Positions 37,502-48,300 of a stretch of 64,000 nt of DNA are shown here, one piece after another; within the stretch, counting starts at the first letter, position 1; every line of letters begins with the position of its first letter. Position numbers and translations under genes: made by a program. The stretch is from contig NZ_FOLC01000008.1 in assembly GCF_900112135.1 (NCBI RefSeq), forward strand, positions 154,798-218,797, read 5' to 3'. A model generated the notes under the pieces. That model was not told the DNA's origin. It made no database searches and saw only the letters and a list, made by a program, of their open reading frames with translations. The DNA comes from Collimonas sp. OK412 (GTDB taxonomy: Bacteria > Pseudomonadota > Gammaproteobacteria > Burkholderiales > Burkholderiaceae_D).

Positions 37502-37969
37502 ATGAAAGCGCAAGAAATTCTCGGTCAATGCATTCTGTTTGTCGGCTCAGCGTTGCTGGCAACTGGCGGAATTTCGAGTGTGCGCGCGCAGAATATGCCG
37601 CGCCTCACCGCTCAACAGCTGCAAGAACCTGCCGCGACAGCCAAAGCAGTGCCGGCGCCGGCGCCACTGCCTATGGCGGCTGGTGCATCAGCCACGGTTC
37701 AGCCAGCAGTTGCCGCAGCTCAGCCCGCTGCCGCTACGCCTGTCAGGCAGCCGGAAACGCCGGCGTCAACCGAGTCTGAAACAGGAATACGGGTCGGTGA
37801 CGTCACTCATGTCTTGCTGCAGGCGCAAGTGGACGGTCGTGTCGCAGGCCCGCGTTTGCCGATGCTGGGTGTAACGGCGGACGCCAGCTGGCAGCGTTAT
37901 CTGGATAGTTTCAAGCACCCGTTGCCGGAATATTTTGAAAATAAAATATCGAAGAGCGGTTCAAACTGA
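37502..37969 (+). CDS. DUF3613 protein of the Tad locus
   Basis: A 155-residue exported protein with a signal peptide (ending VRAQ), an Ala/Pro-rich middle and a conserved C-terminal block (GDVTHVLLQAQVDGR, then SWQRYLDSFKHPLPEYFE) that I recognise as DUF3613. Such genes accompany betaproteobacterial Tad clusters; their role is unknown. The ATG at 37502 has AAGAGG 9 nt upstream; an earlier ATG at 37469 is less well placed. Confidence 0.8.
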   Translation: MKAQEILGQCILFVGSALLATGGISSVRAQNMPRLTAQQLQEPAATAKAVPAPAPLPMAAGASATVQPAVAAAQPAAATPVRQPETPASTESETGIRVGDVTHVLLQAQVDGRVAGPRLPMLGVTADASWQRYLDSFKHPLPEYFENKISKSGSN

Positions 37970-38012
37970 TTTTCCAATGTGAATAGCGCCACCCTACCGA
38001 CGCCAACCGATC

Positions 38013-40088
38013 ATGAACTCCTTTCCACGTGCCATTGCCGCACCTTCCTCAGCCATCGCGCGCCAGCGACGGCATGAAGCAGGCCGCCAGCGTGGTTCGG
38101 TTGCAGTGATGGCGGCTATTTTCCTGTCTATCATCGTCATCCTGTTATCGTCGATTGATATCGGCTACATGTTTTACATGAAGCGCAATCTGCAGAAGTC
38201 CGCCGACCTTGCGGCGCTGGCCGGCGCTCAGCAACTTGTCAGCGTGCCGCTGACGGGTACACCGCTGCCAACCGCATGTGCGCCGACGGACGCACCCGTG
38301 CTGGCGGCCATAGGCAATGCGCAAATGAATGGCTTTTCGATTGTGGCGCCTAACTCGATGGCCAACTCCCTCACGGTCACCTGTGGCCGATGGGACCCAA
38401 CTGCCAACGCGGCCCTGAAACCTAACTATTTTTCCGTCCCCGCTGCAGGAACGCGCTTGAATGCCGTACGGGTGGTTATGGCGCAAAATGTGCCGGCCTT
38501 TTTTGGATTGGGCACGCATACTCTTAATGCTCAGGCGATTGCATCGACCAGCGATCCTTATGCTGCATTTTCGATTGGTTCGAATCTATTGGAAGTCAGG
38601 GGCGGAGTAGTTCCAAGTTTGCTGTCAGCGGTCGGAGTCAATCTGAATGGTACTTCCCTGGTCACCTATAACGGTTTGGCAAATGTATCGGTGACGCCAA
38701 ATGGATTATTGCAGGCACTTGGCTTTGAAATCCCGCTACATGCGAGTGTGGGAACCATTACGCAGTTACTGAATGCGAATACCGCGGGTTGCAGCAACGG
38801 GATATGTACGTTGCAGGCGCTGTTAGGTGCTGTTTCTATTGTAGGAGGGCAGCAAAATCTGATCAGTGCACTTGGCCTGACAGCTGGACAACTCAGTTTG
38901 CCAGTGCAACTTCTATCAATTCCCGGTGGCCAGGGCGGCCTGTTTACTTTGATTAGCGCGGCAGATGGCCAGTCAGCACTGAATGTAAATTTGAGCGCGC
39001 TGGATATTGTCAGTACCGCTATAGGGGTCGCTAACAGTAATCGCGCACTATCTACATACGTCGCTGTGCCTGGTTTGTTAAACACACAGATTGGCGTCGT
39101 GGAGCCGCCGTCAATTGGTATTGGAGGCGAGGGTACCACCGCTTTTACTGCGCAGGTTCGGTTGTACACGCGGATTCAAGCCAATCTGCCGCCTTTACTC
39201 AGTGTTGATTTGCCCATAATCGTTGATGTAGTCAATGGTTTAGGAACGATTGTGAGAATGTGCAGGATAGCTGATAGAGATAGTAGCGGTAATGACAGGG
39301 CTTATATTTCGGTGGATGCCCCTGTATTGAGCGTGTGCGCCGGGCAATTTAATGGCGTTGTTGACGGCAGCAATGCTTTTTCAACCAGTGGGGCCTGCAG
39401 CAAGAATTTGACCGGCTATCCAAATATGGTCAAGGTTCTTGGCATGCCATTGATCAATAATCCGATTGCTATCGCTGGATTGCCGAATTCTACTCCTGGG
39501 GTGCTTTTAATTAAAGGGCAAACGGTTACCACTGGCAACAATAATTTGCAGATCGGCACCACAGTGACAAATGTATTTAATGCTTTGATTGGCGCTTTAA
39601 CTAGCGGTTTGTTGGGAAGTCAAAGTGCCAACAACGGCATCAATAACAATAATTTGGCGACAAATCTACTAGCGAATGCTGGTCAAAATTTGACCACGGC
39701 GCAGACCACAGTGACAAGCGGTTTGAATTCCCTGAATACTCTTGTCGCCAATCCTGTTTCTGGTCTGCTTAACAGCTTGGGGGGGGTAGTCGGCAATGTT
39801 CTTACTAGCGTAGGGCAACTTGTCAGTGGTCTTCTGTGTCTTGGGAATAGCCAATGCATATTATCAACTCAGTTGGCAGGAAACCAAACCAGCGGAGGAA
39901 CTAGTGTCTCAAATGCGGTTGTTGCACTTTTAGGTCTTGTAGTCAACCTGCTACAACCTATTTTGAACAGCTTGGGTGGCGCTGTGGCGACGCTATTGAG
40001 CAACGTGCTCGGCGTTCAGCTGGGCCTGGTCGACGTCAGCTTGCTTGATCTGAATTGCGGCGGCACCAGCGTCAAGCTGGTTTATTAA
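38013..40088 (+). CDS. tadG: TadG-family pilus assembly protein
   Basis: A large exported Tad protein with a TadG/pseudopilin-like N terminus (RQRGSVAVMAAIFLSIIVILLS, then a QKSADLAALAGAQ segment), which normally anchors it in the inner membrane. At 691 residues it is long for TadG; the rest is rich in Asn, Leu, Ser and Gly with hydrophobic NLLSGLLxSLG-like units toward the C terminus. The DNA from about 38540 to 39960 is visibly more AT-rich than both ends of the gene, which suggests that the middle has been replaced or evolves fast. Confidence 0.85.
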   Translation: MNSFPRAIAAPSSAIARQRRHEAGRQRGSVAVMAAIFLSIIVILLSSIDIGYMFYMKRNLQKSADLAALAGAQQLVSVPLTGTPLPTACAPTDAPVLAAIGNAQMNGFSIVAPNSMANSLTVTCGRWDPTANAALKPNYFSVPAAGTRLNAVRVVMAQNVPAFFGLGTHTLNAQAIASTSDPYAAFSIGSNLLEVRGGVVPSLLSAVGVNLNGTSLVTYNGLANVSVTPNGLLQALGFEIPLHASVGTITQLLNANTAGCSNGICTLQALLGAVSIVGGQQNLISALGLTAGQLSLPVQLLSIPGGQGGLFTLISAADGQSALNVNLSALDIVSTAIGVANSNRALSTYVAVPGLLNTQIGVVEPPSIGIGGEGTTAFTAQVRLYTRIQANLPPLLSVDLPIIVDVVNGLGTIVRMCRIADRDSSGNDRAYISVDAPVLSVCAGQFNGVVDGSNAFSTSGACSKNLTGYPNMVKVLGMPLINNPIAIAGLPNSTPGVLLIKGQTVTTGNNNLQIGTTVTNVFNALIGALTSGLLGSQSANNGINNNNLATNLLANAGQNLTTAQTTVTSGLNSLNTLVANPVSGLLNSLGGVVGNVLTSVGQLVSGLLCLGNSQCILSTQLAGNQTSGGTSVSNAVVALLGLVVNLLQPILNSLGGAVATLLSNVLGVQLGLVDVSLLDLNCGGTSVKLVY

Positions 40089-40092
40089 TCAG

Positions 40093-40452
40093 ATGGATAT
40101 ACCAAATACATTCGATATGACGAACACGCATCAACGATTGGCGAAGCTGTTTTATTTTTTTGGATTTGAACGGTTGATAGCGCCGGTTCTAATCAAGCTG
40201 ATCTACTGGGTCGGCATTATTGTGATCCTGACGGCGGGGGCCACCAGCTTGGTTAACACCGTCGATGGTATAGGAAGGATGCTGCTCACATTGGTGGCCC
40301 TGCTGTTTTCTCTGCTTATCTGGCGCCTGTTCAGCGAACTCCTGATCCTGGCATTCAATATTTACGAACGACTGGTTGAAATCCGCGATTTATTAGCACG
40401 TCACGGCGCAACGGCAGTAACGATCCAACCAGCCTTGCGCGAAGGTGACTGA
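40093..40452 (+). CDS. DUF4282 small membrane protein
   Basis: A 119-residue protein with two hydrophobic segments ([21 protein letters not shown] and [25 protein letters not shown], each below its full length here) and a short charged C-terminal tail. The pattern matches DUF4282, a family of unknown function. It starts 4 bp after tadG and ends 11 bp before the activator gene, so it belongs to the same transcript. A start at 40117 is also possible. Confidence 0.7.
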   Translation: MDIPNTFDMTNTHQRLAKLFYFFGFERLIAPVLIKLIYWVGIIVILTAGATSLVNTVDGIGRMLLTLVALLFSLLIWRLFSELLILAFNIYERLVEIRDLLARHGATAVTIQPALREGD

Positions 40453-40463
40453 AAGAGTTGACC

Positions 40464-41831
<1,368 letters not shown>

Positions 41832-41970
41832 TTTGTCAAGGACGAGTATTAAAACAGCAACAATAATGGTTTGGGTGAAAACAATGCCCAGCAACAACAG
41901 GATTGCAGATAAAATTGCCCGCATGCTGTCTAATATCGACTAAATTAAAGTTAGCGAAGGGAATCAGGGG

Positions 41971-42669
41971 ATGAATGTAAATGTACGCAATGCGGTCCGC
42001 GGTTTAGGACTGGGAATGTTCATTGCCGGCTTGTCGGTCAACGTCTTGGCGCAACCCTCATCTGCCAGTCCCGCAGCGGCCGCAGCTTCGCCAACTCCAG
42101 CCGTCGCTGCCCCTCAGCCCGCAGCCGTCAGCGCCAACAGCACCATCAGCGAACTGCAGCAGTTGATGCAGAGCCAGGGTGTGAGCGAAATGCGTACCAC
42201 TTATAACGGCAACTACGGCTCCAGCCTGCTGTTCAAGCCGGAGAGCCGCACCTATTATGTCGCCTTGTTCCAGCAAAAGAATTTCTGGCGCGTCGTGAAA
42301 ACCACGTCCGACGCGCAAGCCGAACAAATCTACAAGAGCTTCGTCGGCCAGACCGAAAAGCTGGCCGAGGTAGATATCCGCCGCATCAAGCTGGAAGCGG
42401 AGAAGTCCTACACCGAGCAGCTGATTGCAGCCCAGGAAACCCGCCTCAACGCCTTGCAGAACGATCTGGTGGTGCAGCAGCAGCAAGAGCAGAACGTCAG
42501 CGTCCAGCAGGACCAGGCGCGCCAGCAGGCACAGCTGCTGAGCAACAAGCAGCAAGCTGCACGCAACGAATTGCGCGGCTTGCAAACCCGCATCCGTACG
42601 CTGGAAGCCCAGCAGACCATGCTGGATAACAGTAATTTCGGCGACGCCAAGGCCACCAGCAAGAAGTAA
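41971..42669 (+). CDS. DUF2968 exported coiled-coil protein
   Basis: A 232-residue protein with a signal peptide (ending NVLAQ) and an Ala/Pro linker, a small globular part (STISELQQLMQSQGVSEMRTTYNG ... YYVALFQQKNFWRVVKT) and a long C-terminal coiled coil rich in Gln, Glu and Arg (from about residue 125). This matches DUF2968, of unknown function. AGGGG lies immediately before the ATG. It is followed by a terminator and then by the island edge. Confidence 0.8.
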   Translation: MNVNVRNAVRGLGLGMFIAGLSVNVLAQPSSASPAAAAASPTPAVAAPQPAAVSANSTISELQQLMQSQGVSEMRTTYNGNYGSSLLFKPESRTYYVALFQQKNFWRVVKTTSDAQAEQIYKSFVGQTEKLAEVDIRRIKLEAEKSYTEQLIAAQETRLNALQNDLVVQQQQEQNVSVQQDQARQQAQLLSNKQQAARNELRGLQTRIRTLEAQQTMLDNSNFGDAKATSKK

Positions 42670-42728
42670 TTCCGCCGCGGTGCGGATCTAGCGCCGGGGA
42701 CTCGCCTCGGCGTGCGGCAGGAAACAAT

Positions 42729-42763
42729 ATCGGGATGCGTATATTGCGTGTCCCGATTTTTTT
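42729..42763 (+). terminator. Terminator after the DUF2968 gene
   Basis: A stem ATCGGGA (42729-42735) with TCCCGAT (42751-42757), with a loop of 15 nt that can pair further, is followed by a T run to 42763. It lies 60 bp after the stop codon. Confidence 0.75.
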
Positions 42764-42840
42764 GCCTGGCGCCATCGCGACTGACTTTATCAAGCCGCGC
42801 GGCAGCGTGATGGCGGGCTTGGCCGCCGATTCTGATGAGG

Positions 42841-42873
42841 CAAAACAAAAAGGCTTCCATTTCTGGAAGCCTT
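42841..42873 (-). terminator. Terminator of a disrupted minus-strand tRNA gene
   Basis: A perfect 9-bp stem AAGGCTTCC/GGAAGCCTT (42850-42858 with 42865-42873, 6-nt loop) is followed on the minus strand by a T-rich run (complement of 42841-42849). It sits 8 nt downstream of the CCA end of the tRNA fragment. Confidence 0.8.
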
Positions 42874-42881
42874 ATGTCTGT

Positions 42882-42899
42882 TGGTGCCGAGAGCCGGAA
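42882..42899 (-). tRNA. 3' end fragment of a tRNA gene (island attachment site)
   Basis: Read on the minus strand, these 18 nt are TTCCGGCTCTCGGCACCA: the end of a T-loop, the 3' half of the T-stem (CCGGC), seven acceptor-stem bases, discriminator A and CCA. The rest of the tRNA, which should continue to higher coordinates, is missing and replaced by AT-rich DNA. This is the normal scar left at one end of an element that integrated into a tRNA 3' end. The acceptor sequence would pair with GCCGAGA; tRNA-Leu is my best guess. Confidence 0.6.
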
Positions 42900-43483
42900 A
42901 TTATAATTGTTTAAAATCAATATGTTACGCGATATTTTTGTAAAATATGGGAATTGTTTAAAACATGTGATTAAAGTTGCAGCCGACGCTCAACATCTGT
43001 TGTAATTTCGAAACGATATCTAAATGTCTCAGAAAATCATGCTTCTTTTTGGCGGACTATGTCAAAAATACGATCTATGCTGGGAACGACTCGTTGTTTC
43101 AGCAAGTGTTGGAGATCAGAGACAAAATGGCACAAGCCATGCGACAAGGGGAAACGGATAAATTTCTCGCACCTGAACTATTTTGAAATTGAGCGACGAC
43201 CCTTGATATGAAGTTTTTATGCGATCTGGCTACCGTTTGCCACATCTCGGACGCGGTTTCGATTCCCGCCGTCTCCACCATTACAAACCACTCCAGACCA
43301 CCGTAGACCGCATAAACATTAAGATGCGCAAAAGCAGCTAGGTCTGGGGCTGGCTGGAAACGTCTCCGTTTTCGTCCAAATTTCGCCCACGCTTGAGACC
43401 TTCGGCCTAACAGCAACCCATTTAATAGTTTCTGGCAGCATGCGATTTCGCGGTATCTATAACCACCAAAAAAAGGAAAAACA
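42900..43483. other. AT-rich island edge with attachment-site relics
   Basis: No convincing gene: a 69-codon frame at 42977-43186 has no ribosome site and no recognisable product. The stretch holds a 12-bp direct repeat AATTGTTTAAAA (42905-42916 and 42952-42963) just inside the tRNA scar, and the ssrA 3' fragment at 43246-43280. There is no integrase gene. Confidence 0.5.
43246..43280 (+). ncRNA. Decayed 3' end of ssrA (tmRNA), attachment relic
   Basis: The 35 nt from CTCGGACGCGG to the final CTCCACCA have the layout of a tmRNA 3' end: TCGGACGCGG, T-loop TTCGATT, CCCGCC and CTCCACCA. Compared with the E. coli ssrA end as I recall it, most positions agree. One T-stem base is changed (GCGGT instead of GCGGG), which breaks a pair, and no tmRNA body lies upstream, so it is a non-functional relic. 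ssrA ends are frequent integration sites. Confidence 0.65.
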
Positions 43484-44701
43484 ATGCGATATGTGAAAGC
43501 CATATTTTGGTCCGCCGCATGCCTTTCGGCGTCGACTGCCAGCGGTGAAGTAGCTTTTAGCGATGATTTTTCAAGCTTTCAGCTTGCATCTGGATTGGTA
43601 ACTCACAACGGTGGCCTCGTATGCTCTCAAAACCCTAACGGCTCAGATCCAGAAAATCTGACGTTGTCGTATCCGACAACAACGAATCGGTGGGCAATGC
43701 TTGTATCTCCATACTACCCACGAACCTGGATCGGGTCAGGCCCCACACAGTCTTGGGCATATAATTCCAGTACACAAGCGATGAATTACCATGCTGAGGC
43801 TACGCCATATGATCAAGGATTTGCGTGGCTTAGCAATGCCACGTTTAGCGCTTGGAAGAATATTTCTGCGCAAGAAACAATCAGCTTAGATTCGTGCAAT
43901 GGGGGAGGGTTTTGTGCGGTGGGTCCGTCACTGATCGTGTCTGAAGCGGACTATAGGTCTATCTATCTGACCAATTCAAGCGGGTCTAATGCTGTCACGG
44001 TGAGACGATATTCCCCATGCGATGACAGGCCTTTCGTGGACGCAAATAACCTACCGTTTACCTTTCCTATCGGGTCAACGGTATCTTTGCGTCTTGAATA
44101 TAAAGGGGCGGAAGATGGCAGCTGGTTATACTGGGTGAACGGAACGCCTGCTTATGTCCAAGTGAACAATAGCCCAGTTATACCAGCAGAATCAGGTAAC
44201 TACCTGAACGCAAAGCTAACTAATAATCCACGCCTAGGCAACTATCTTACTGTCACTGGTAATCTTGGGACGTATGTAGAGGGACGGGTATTCAATGCAG
44301 TGGTCGACGAATTTAATCCAATTACGAATATCCAAGCTACGGCAAGTTCAACATATGTAAATGCGCCCGCGTCAAATGCGGTAGATGGAAATCCGGGTTC
44401 TCAATGGGTTTCGGGCGGCATGGCACCTGGATGGATTGAGCTGGATCTTGGGGCAATTCAAAGTGTTAAACAAATTCGACTTCTCACAAGTCAATCTCCA
44501 AATGGCAGCACTACTCATATTGTCTATGCTGGTACGACACCTAATCCGGCAATACAGGTTGCGGTGTTGTCGGGGCAAACCGTTGACAATCAATGGTTAA
44601 GCGTCGATCTTGGAACATGGATTACGGCGCGCTATATTCGCATCCAAACTACGGCTAGTCCGAGTTGGGTAGGCTGGCGAGAAATTCAGGTGTACAAATA
44701 A
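43484..44701 (+). CDS. Secreted protein with C-terminal discoidin (F5/8 type C) domain
   Basis: A 405-residue secreted protein. A signal peptide (ending TASGE) is followed by a beta-rich domain of about 260 residues with several cysteines (LVCSQNP, DSCNGGGFCAVG, YSPCDDR) that resembles a laminin-G/jelly-roll fold, and a C-terminal discoidin-like domain from about residue 280 (ATASSTYVNAPASNAVDGNPGSQWVSGG ... WIELDLGAIQSVKQIRLL ... ARYIRIQTTASPSWVGWREIQVY), a galactose/glycan-binding fold. AAAGGAAAAA precedes the ATG. It is probably a carbohydrate-binding surface or extracellular protein. Base use is AT-rich compared with the chromosome on the left, consistent with island origin. Confidence 0.8.
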   Translation: MRYVKAIFWSAACLSASTASGEVAFSDDFSSFQLASGLVTHNGGLVCSQNPNGSDPENLTLSYPTTTNRWAMLVSPYYPRTWIGSGPTQSWAYNSSTQAMNYHAEATPYDQGFAWLSNATFSAWKNISAQETISLDSCNGGGFCAVGPSLIVSEADYRSIYLTNSSGSNAVTVRRYSPCDDRPFVDANNLPFTFPIGSTVSLRLEYKGAEDGSWLYWVNGTPAYVQVNNSPVIPAESGNYLNAKLTNNPRLGNYLTVTGNLGTYVEGRVFNAVVDEFNPITNIQATASSTYVNAPASNAVDGNPGSQWVSGGMAPGWIELDLGAIQSVKQIRLLTSQSPNGSTTHIVYAGTTPNPAIQVAVLSGQTVDNQWLSVDLGTWITARYIRIQTTASPSWVGWREIQVYK

Positions 44702-45325
44702 GCTGTCGTTGAAATGGCTTTGTGGCGGGCGAATATTCGACAGAAATATGTTGACTTCGCCGGCAAACACGAAATGTCGGCTTCTCCGTCTGAGCCGTAA
44801 ACGTACTTCCAAATCCAGTAAAAGAAAGAAAACTTGGGACGGCCCGTCACACGACTGATTTGTAAGCGCGAAATTAAGCGCCCTAGAATCTCAGTAAGCG
44901 TCTTCCCAGTCACGTCTATACAGCACACGTTCGTGCACAAATAATTCGCCGATTTATGGTCCCTTTTTTATCTCGCGTGGCAGTTCTGATGAGAATCAAC
45001 GAAAGAGTCTCGTCGCCGTGATGCGCGGTTTGGTAGGAGATCCATCCGTAAGAATCGGCATCATCTATCCATATATTCAACTGTCATTCATAAAGTTTAA
45101 TGCGGACGATTAGTTCGCCATTGTGTTGCAATAATTGTAATTTCAGAGGATAAGATCGGCCCAGAATCCATACTGCAAAAATATTTGCAATTATTTTTAA
45201 AAATATTTTAAAAAACGCTAAACAAATTCTGTGAAGCAAGGATGTATTGGACAGGAGCGGCGTCAGGAAGCGGTTTTTGGTTTTCTGAGGTTCGCGCACA
45301 ATACTTTCAGAAGACAGGATGAGCT
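44702..45325. other. Non-coding AT-rich gap with an IS66-type end
   Basis: No gene is supported; a minus-strand frame of 84 codons at 44686-44940 has no recognisable product. An IS66-type terminal sequence lies at 44894-44924. The last 80 bp before 45326 are AT-rich and then carry an AGGATGAG ribosome site for the giant gene. I see no clear promoter. Confidence 0.5.
44894..44924 (+). repeat. Solitary IS66-type terminal repeat
   Basis: These 31 bp match the left end of the element at 63677-63707 at 28 positions, including a perfect 17-bp block (GTAAGCGTCTTCCCAGT). The GTAAGCG start is typical of IS66-family ends. No transposase reading frame is left nearby, so this is a relic in the same orientation as the element at the right edge. 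Confidence 0.6.
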
Positions 45326-48300
45326 ATGGTAGCGATCGTCAGCGGCAACAGCCTTGGTGTGAGTTTGACTTCGATGAACACGCTGGGCCAGCGTGGCGCG
45401 CAAGGAGTGGCTACGCAGGGTCGCAATGGCGAGCAGACCTATGTCAACGTCTTCAGCGGCAACCTGGTCCTGCAAGACCGCGACGACATGCTGGTGAACC
45501 ACGGCATCGATATTGCGGCGCTGCGCACTTATAACAGCCAGGGCAAGTTCACCGACGACAACGGCGATAACTGGTCCAGCGGGGTCTACAGCCAGCAGTT
45601 GCGGATCAACGGCAGCTTGTCGGCGGCGGGCAGCAGCATCGTACGTACCGGACGCGACGGCTCTGAGTCGACTTATCTGTATGACACTACTCGCCAGCTG
45701 TATATCAGCACCGACGGCAGCGGCGCTTACAACACGATCAGCGTCAATGCCGGGAACGGCCAGCTGGTCTGGTCTAACGGTAGTAGCGGCCTGAAGGAAA
45801 CGTACGACGGCAGCGGTTCGGGCCGGCTGCTGTCGTCGACCGACAGCAACGGCAATACCATCACCTATAGTTACGGCGCCAACGGTTTGCTGGCCAGCGT
45901 GACGGATGCCGCGGGCGAAGCCACTTATTACGACTACAACGGCACGAACCTGAGCCAGATTCGCACCGTTACTGCCGACGGCCACACCCTGACCCGGGTG
46001 CGCTACGGCTACGACGCCAGCAACCGGCTATCGACCGTGACGCTGGACCTGACGCCAGCCGACAACGCCATCTCCGACAACCAGGTCTACCGGACGACCT
46101 ATACCTACGACGGCAACAGCAAGCGGATCGCCAGCGTGACGCAGAGCGACGGCAGCAGCCAGAGTTTTACCTATGTCCAGGTCGGCGCCGATTACCGGAT
46201 CGCGACCGTGCAGGACGGCCTGAACCATATCACCAGCTATAGCTACGATACGGTTAGCGGGCGCACCACGGTGATCGATCCGCTGGGTCTGAAGACGCTC
46301 TACGACTACGATAGCGCCGGCCAGCTGACCCGCATCACGACACCGGCAGTGGCCGGCGTGGCGGCAAGCACCAGCTTCAGCTATAACGCCACGGGCGACG
46401 TGATCCAGGTGGTCGATGGCGAGGGCCACGCCATCGACATGCAATACGACAGCAACGGCAACCAGGTCCTGCAGCGCGACGCTGCCGGCAATACGGTGAC
46501 GCGGACGTATGACGGCAATAACCAGCTGGTGACGGAAACGACTTATTTGGTGCCGGATCCGGATGGCACCGGCGCGGGCCTGCCAGGCACACCGCTGACG
46601 ACGCGCTATATTTATGACAGTAGCAATCACAACCGGCTGCGCTTTGTGGTGAGTGCAGAAGGGCGCGTCACCGAATACCGTTACAACAGCTACGGCGAGC
46701 GTACCAGCAGCATCCAATATGCCGGTGCAACCTACGGTGTAGCGAATCTGGGCATGGTTGAAGTGCCGACTGAAGCGGCACTCAACACGTGGGCGGGTAG
46801 CCAGGATCAAACGCAGATCACCCGCACGGACATGGTCTACGATGCGCGTGGGCAATTGCAGACATCCTCCAGCTGGAGTGCGATCGATGCCCAAGGTAAT
46901 GGCGTGACCAATGGCAGCCAGACGGTGATCCAGTACGTCTATGACCAGGCTGGGTTACTGTTGAATACGACCGATGGGCGCGGCGGACTCACGCAAGCTA
47001 CCTATGATGGCCTGGGCCGGATCCTGACCAGCAAGGATGCCGCCAACCAGCTGACCATCAGCAGCTACGACGACGCCAATCACAAGACCACGGTAACGCA
47101 GGCCAACGGGCTGTCCACCATCAGCGCCTACGACCAGGCCGGCCGCCTGGTCAGTGTCCAGCAAAGCAATGCCGGCCAGGTGCTGGGCACGACGCAGTAC
47201 GTCTACGATGCCGACGACCGCCTGCGCATGACGCAGGATCCGACGGGCGTGCGCAGTTTCATCCTGTACGACGATGACGGCCGCAAGATCGCCGATATCG
47301 ACGGCAACGGCAGCGTGACGGAATACCTCTATAACAAGGACAATCAGCTCACCCAAACCATTGCTTATGCAACCGCCATCGATATCGGTCAACTGGCCGA
47401 TGCGGCCGGCAACCTGACAGCGGCCACGCTGGCGACTGTCCGTCCTGCTGCGGGCAGCGCTGACCGCAAGACCTGGCGCGCCTATGACAGTACAAATCGC
47501 TTATCGAAGATGGTAGATGGCCAGCCAGGGCTGGTGAGCGAGTATCGATACGATGGCGCATCCCGCCTGGTCAGTACCATCAGTTATGCCAGTCTTGTCG
47601 ATACCAGCAATCTGGGTAGTGCACCGAGTGCGAACAGTATTGCGCCAACCGCATCGGACGCAGACCGGGTCAGCCGCAGTTTCTATGACAACGACGGGTT
47701 GCTACGGGCCACGCTGGATGCGGAAGGCTATCTCACCGAGCAGCGTTACGATAGCGCGGGCCATGTGGCCAGCCGGGTTGGCTATGCAACGCAGGTCGAT
47801 GCCGGCCTGCGCGCTGCGGGGACGCTGGCGCAATTGCAGCCTGCGGCCAGTACCGGCGATATCGTCACGCAACTGCTGTTAAACGGCAAGGGACAGATTG
47901 CCGGAGAAATCGATGGCGAAGGGTATCTGACCGAGAAGGTCTTTGATGCCAACGGCAATGTCGTTAAAACTGTGCGTTACGCCAACAAGGTGACGGCAAC
48001 GGTAGCGGCCAATACGACGGTAGCTGACATACGTCCTGCGGCCAGCGCTGACGATCACGTGACGGCGACAGACTATGACGCCTTGAACCGCATTAAACAA
48101 CAGACCAATGCGGAAGGCACTGTCACGCAGTACATGTATGACAACGCCGGCAACCTGAGCCAGACTATCCGTGCTGCAGGCACCAGCGATGTGCGCGCCA
48201 TCAGTGCCCGTTATGACATCCAGGGCCGTCTGACGGGAGAGTTGAGCGCTGAAGGCAATGCGCAGCTGACGGGCAACCAGACGCAGGCGCAAATCGACGC

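Noticed and set aside
41866..41943. 26-codon frame between the activator and the DUF2968 gene
   Set aside because: No clear ribosome site and nothing to compare it with; kept out as unsupported.
42977..43186. 69-codon plus-strand frame at the island edge
   Set aside because: No ribosome site and no recognisable product; at most the tail of a lost gene (it ends with a charged, protein-like stretch).
43099..43503. 134-codon minus-strand frame containing VETAGIETASE
   Set aside because: This peptide is the familiar false translation of an antisense tmRNA 3' end; no start signal or domain supports a gene.
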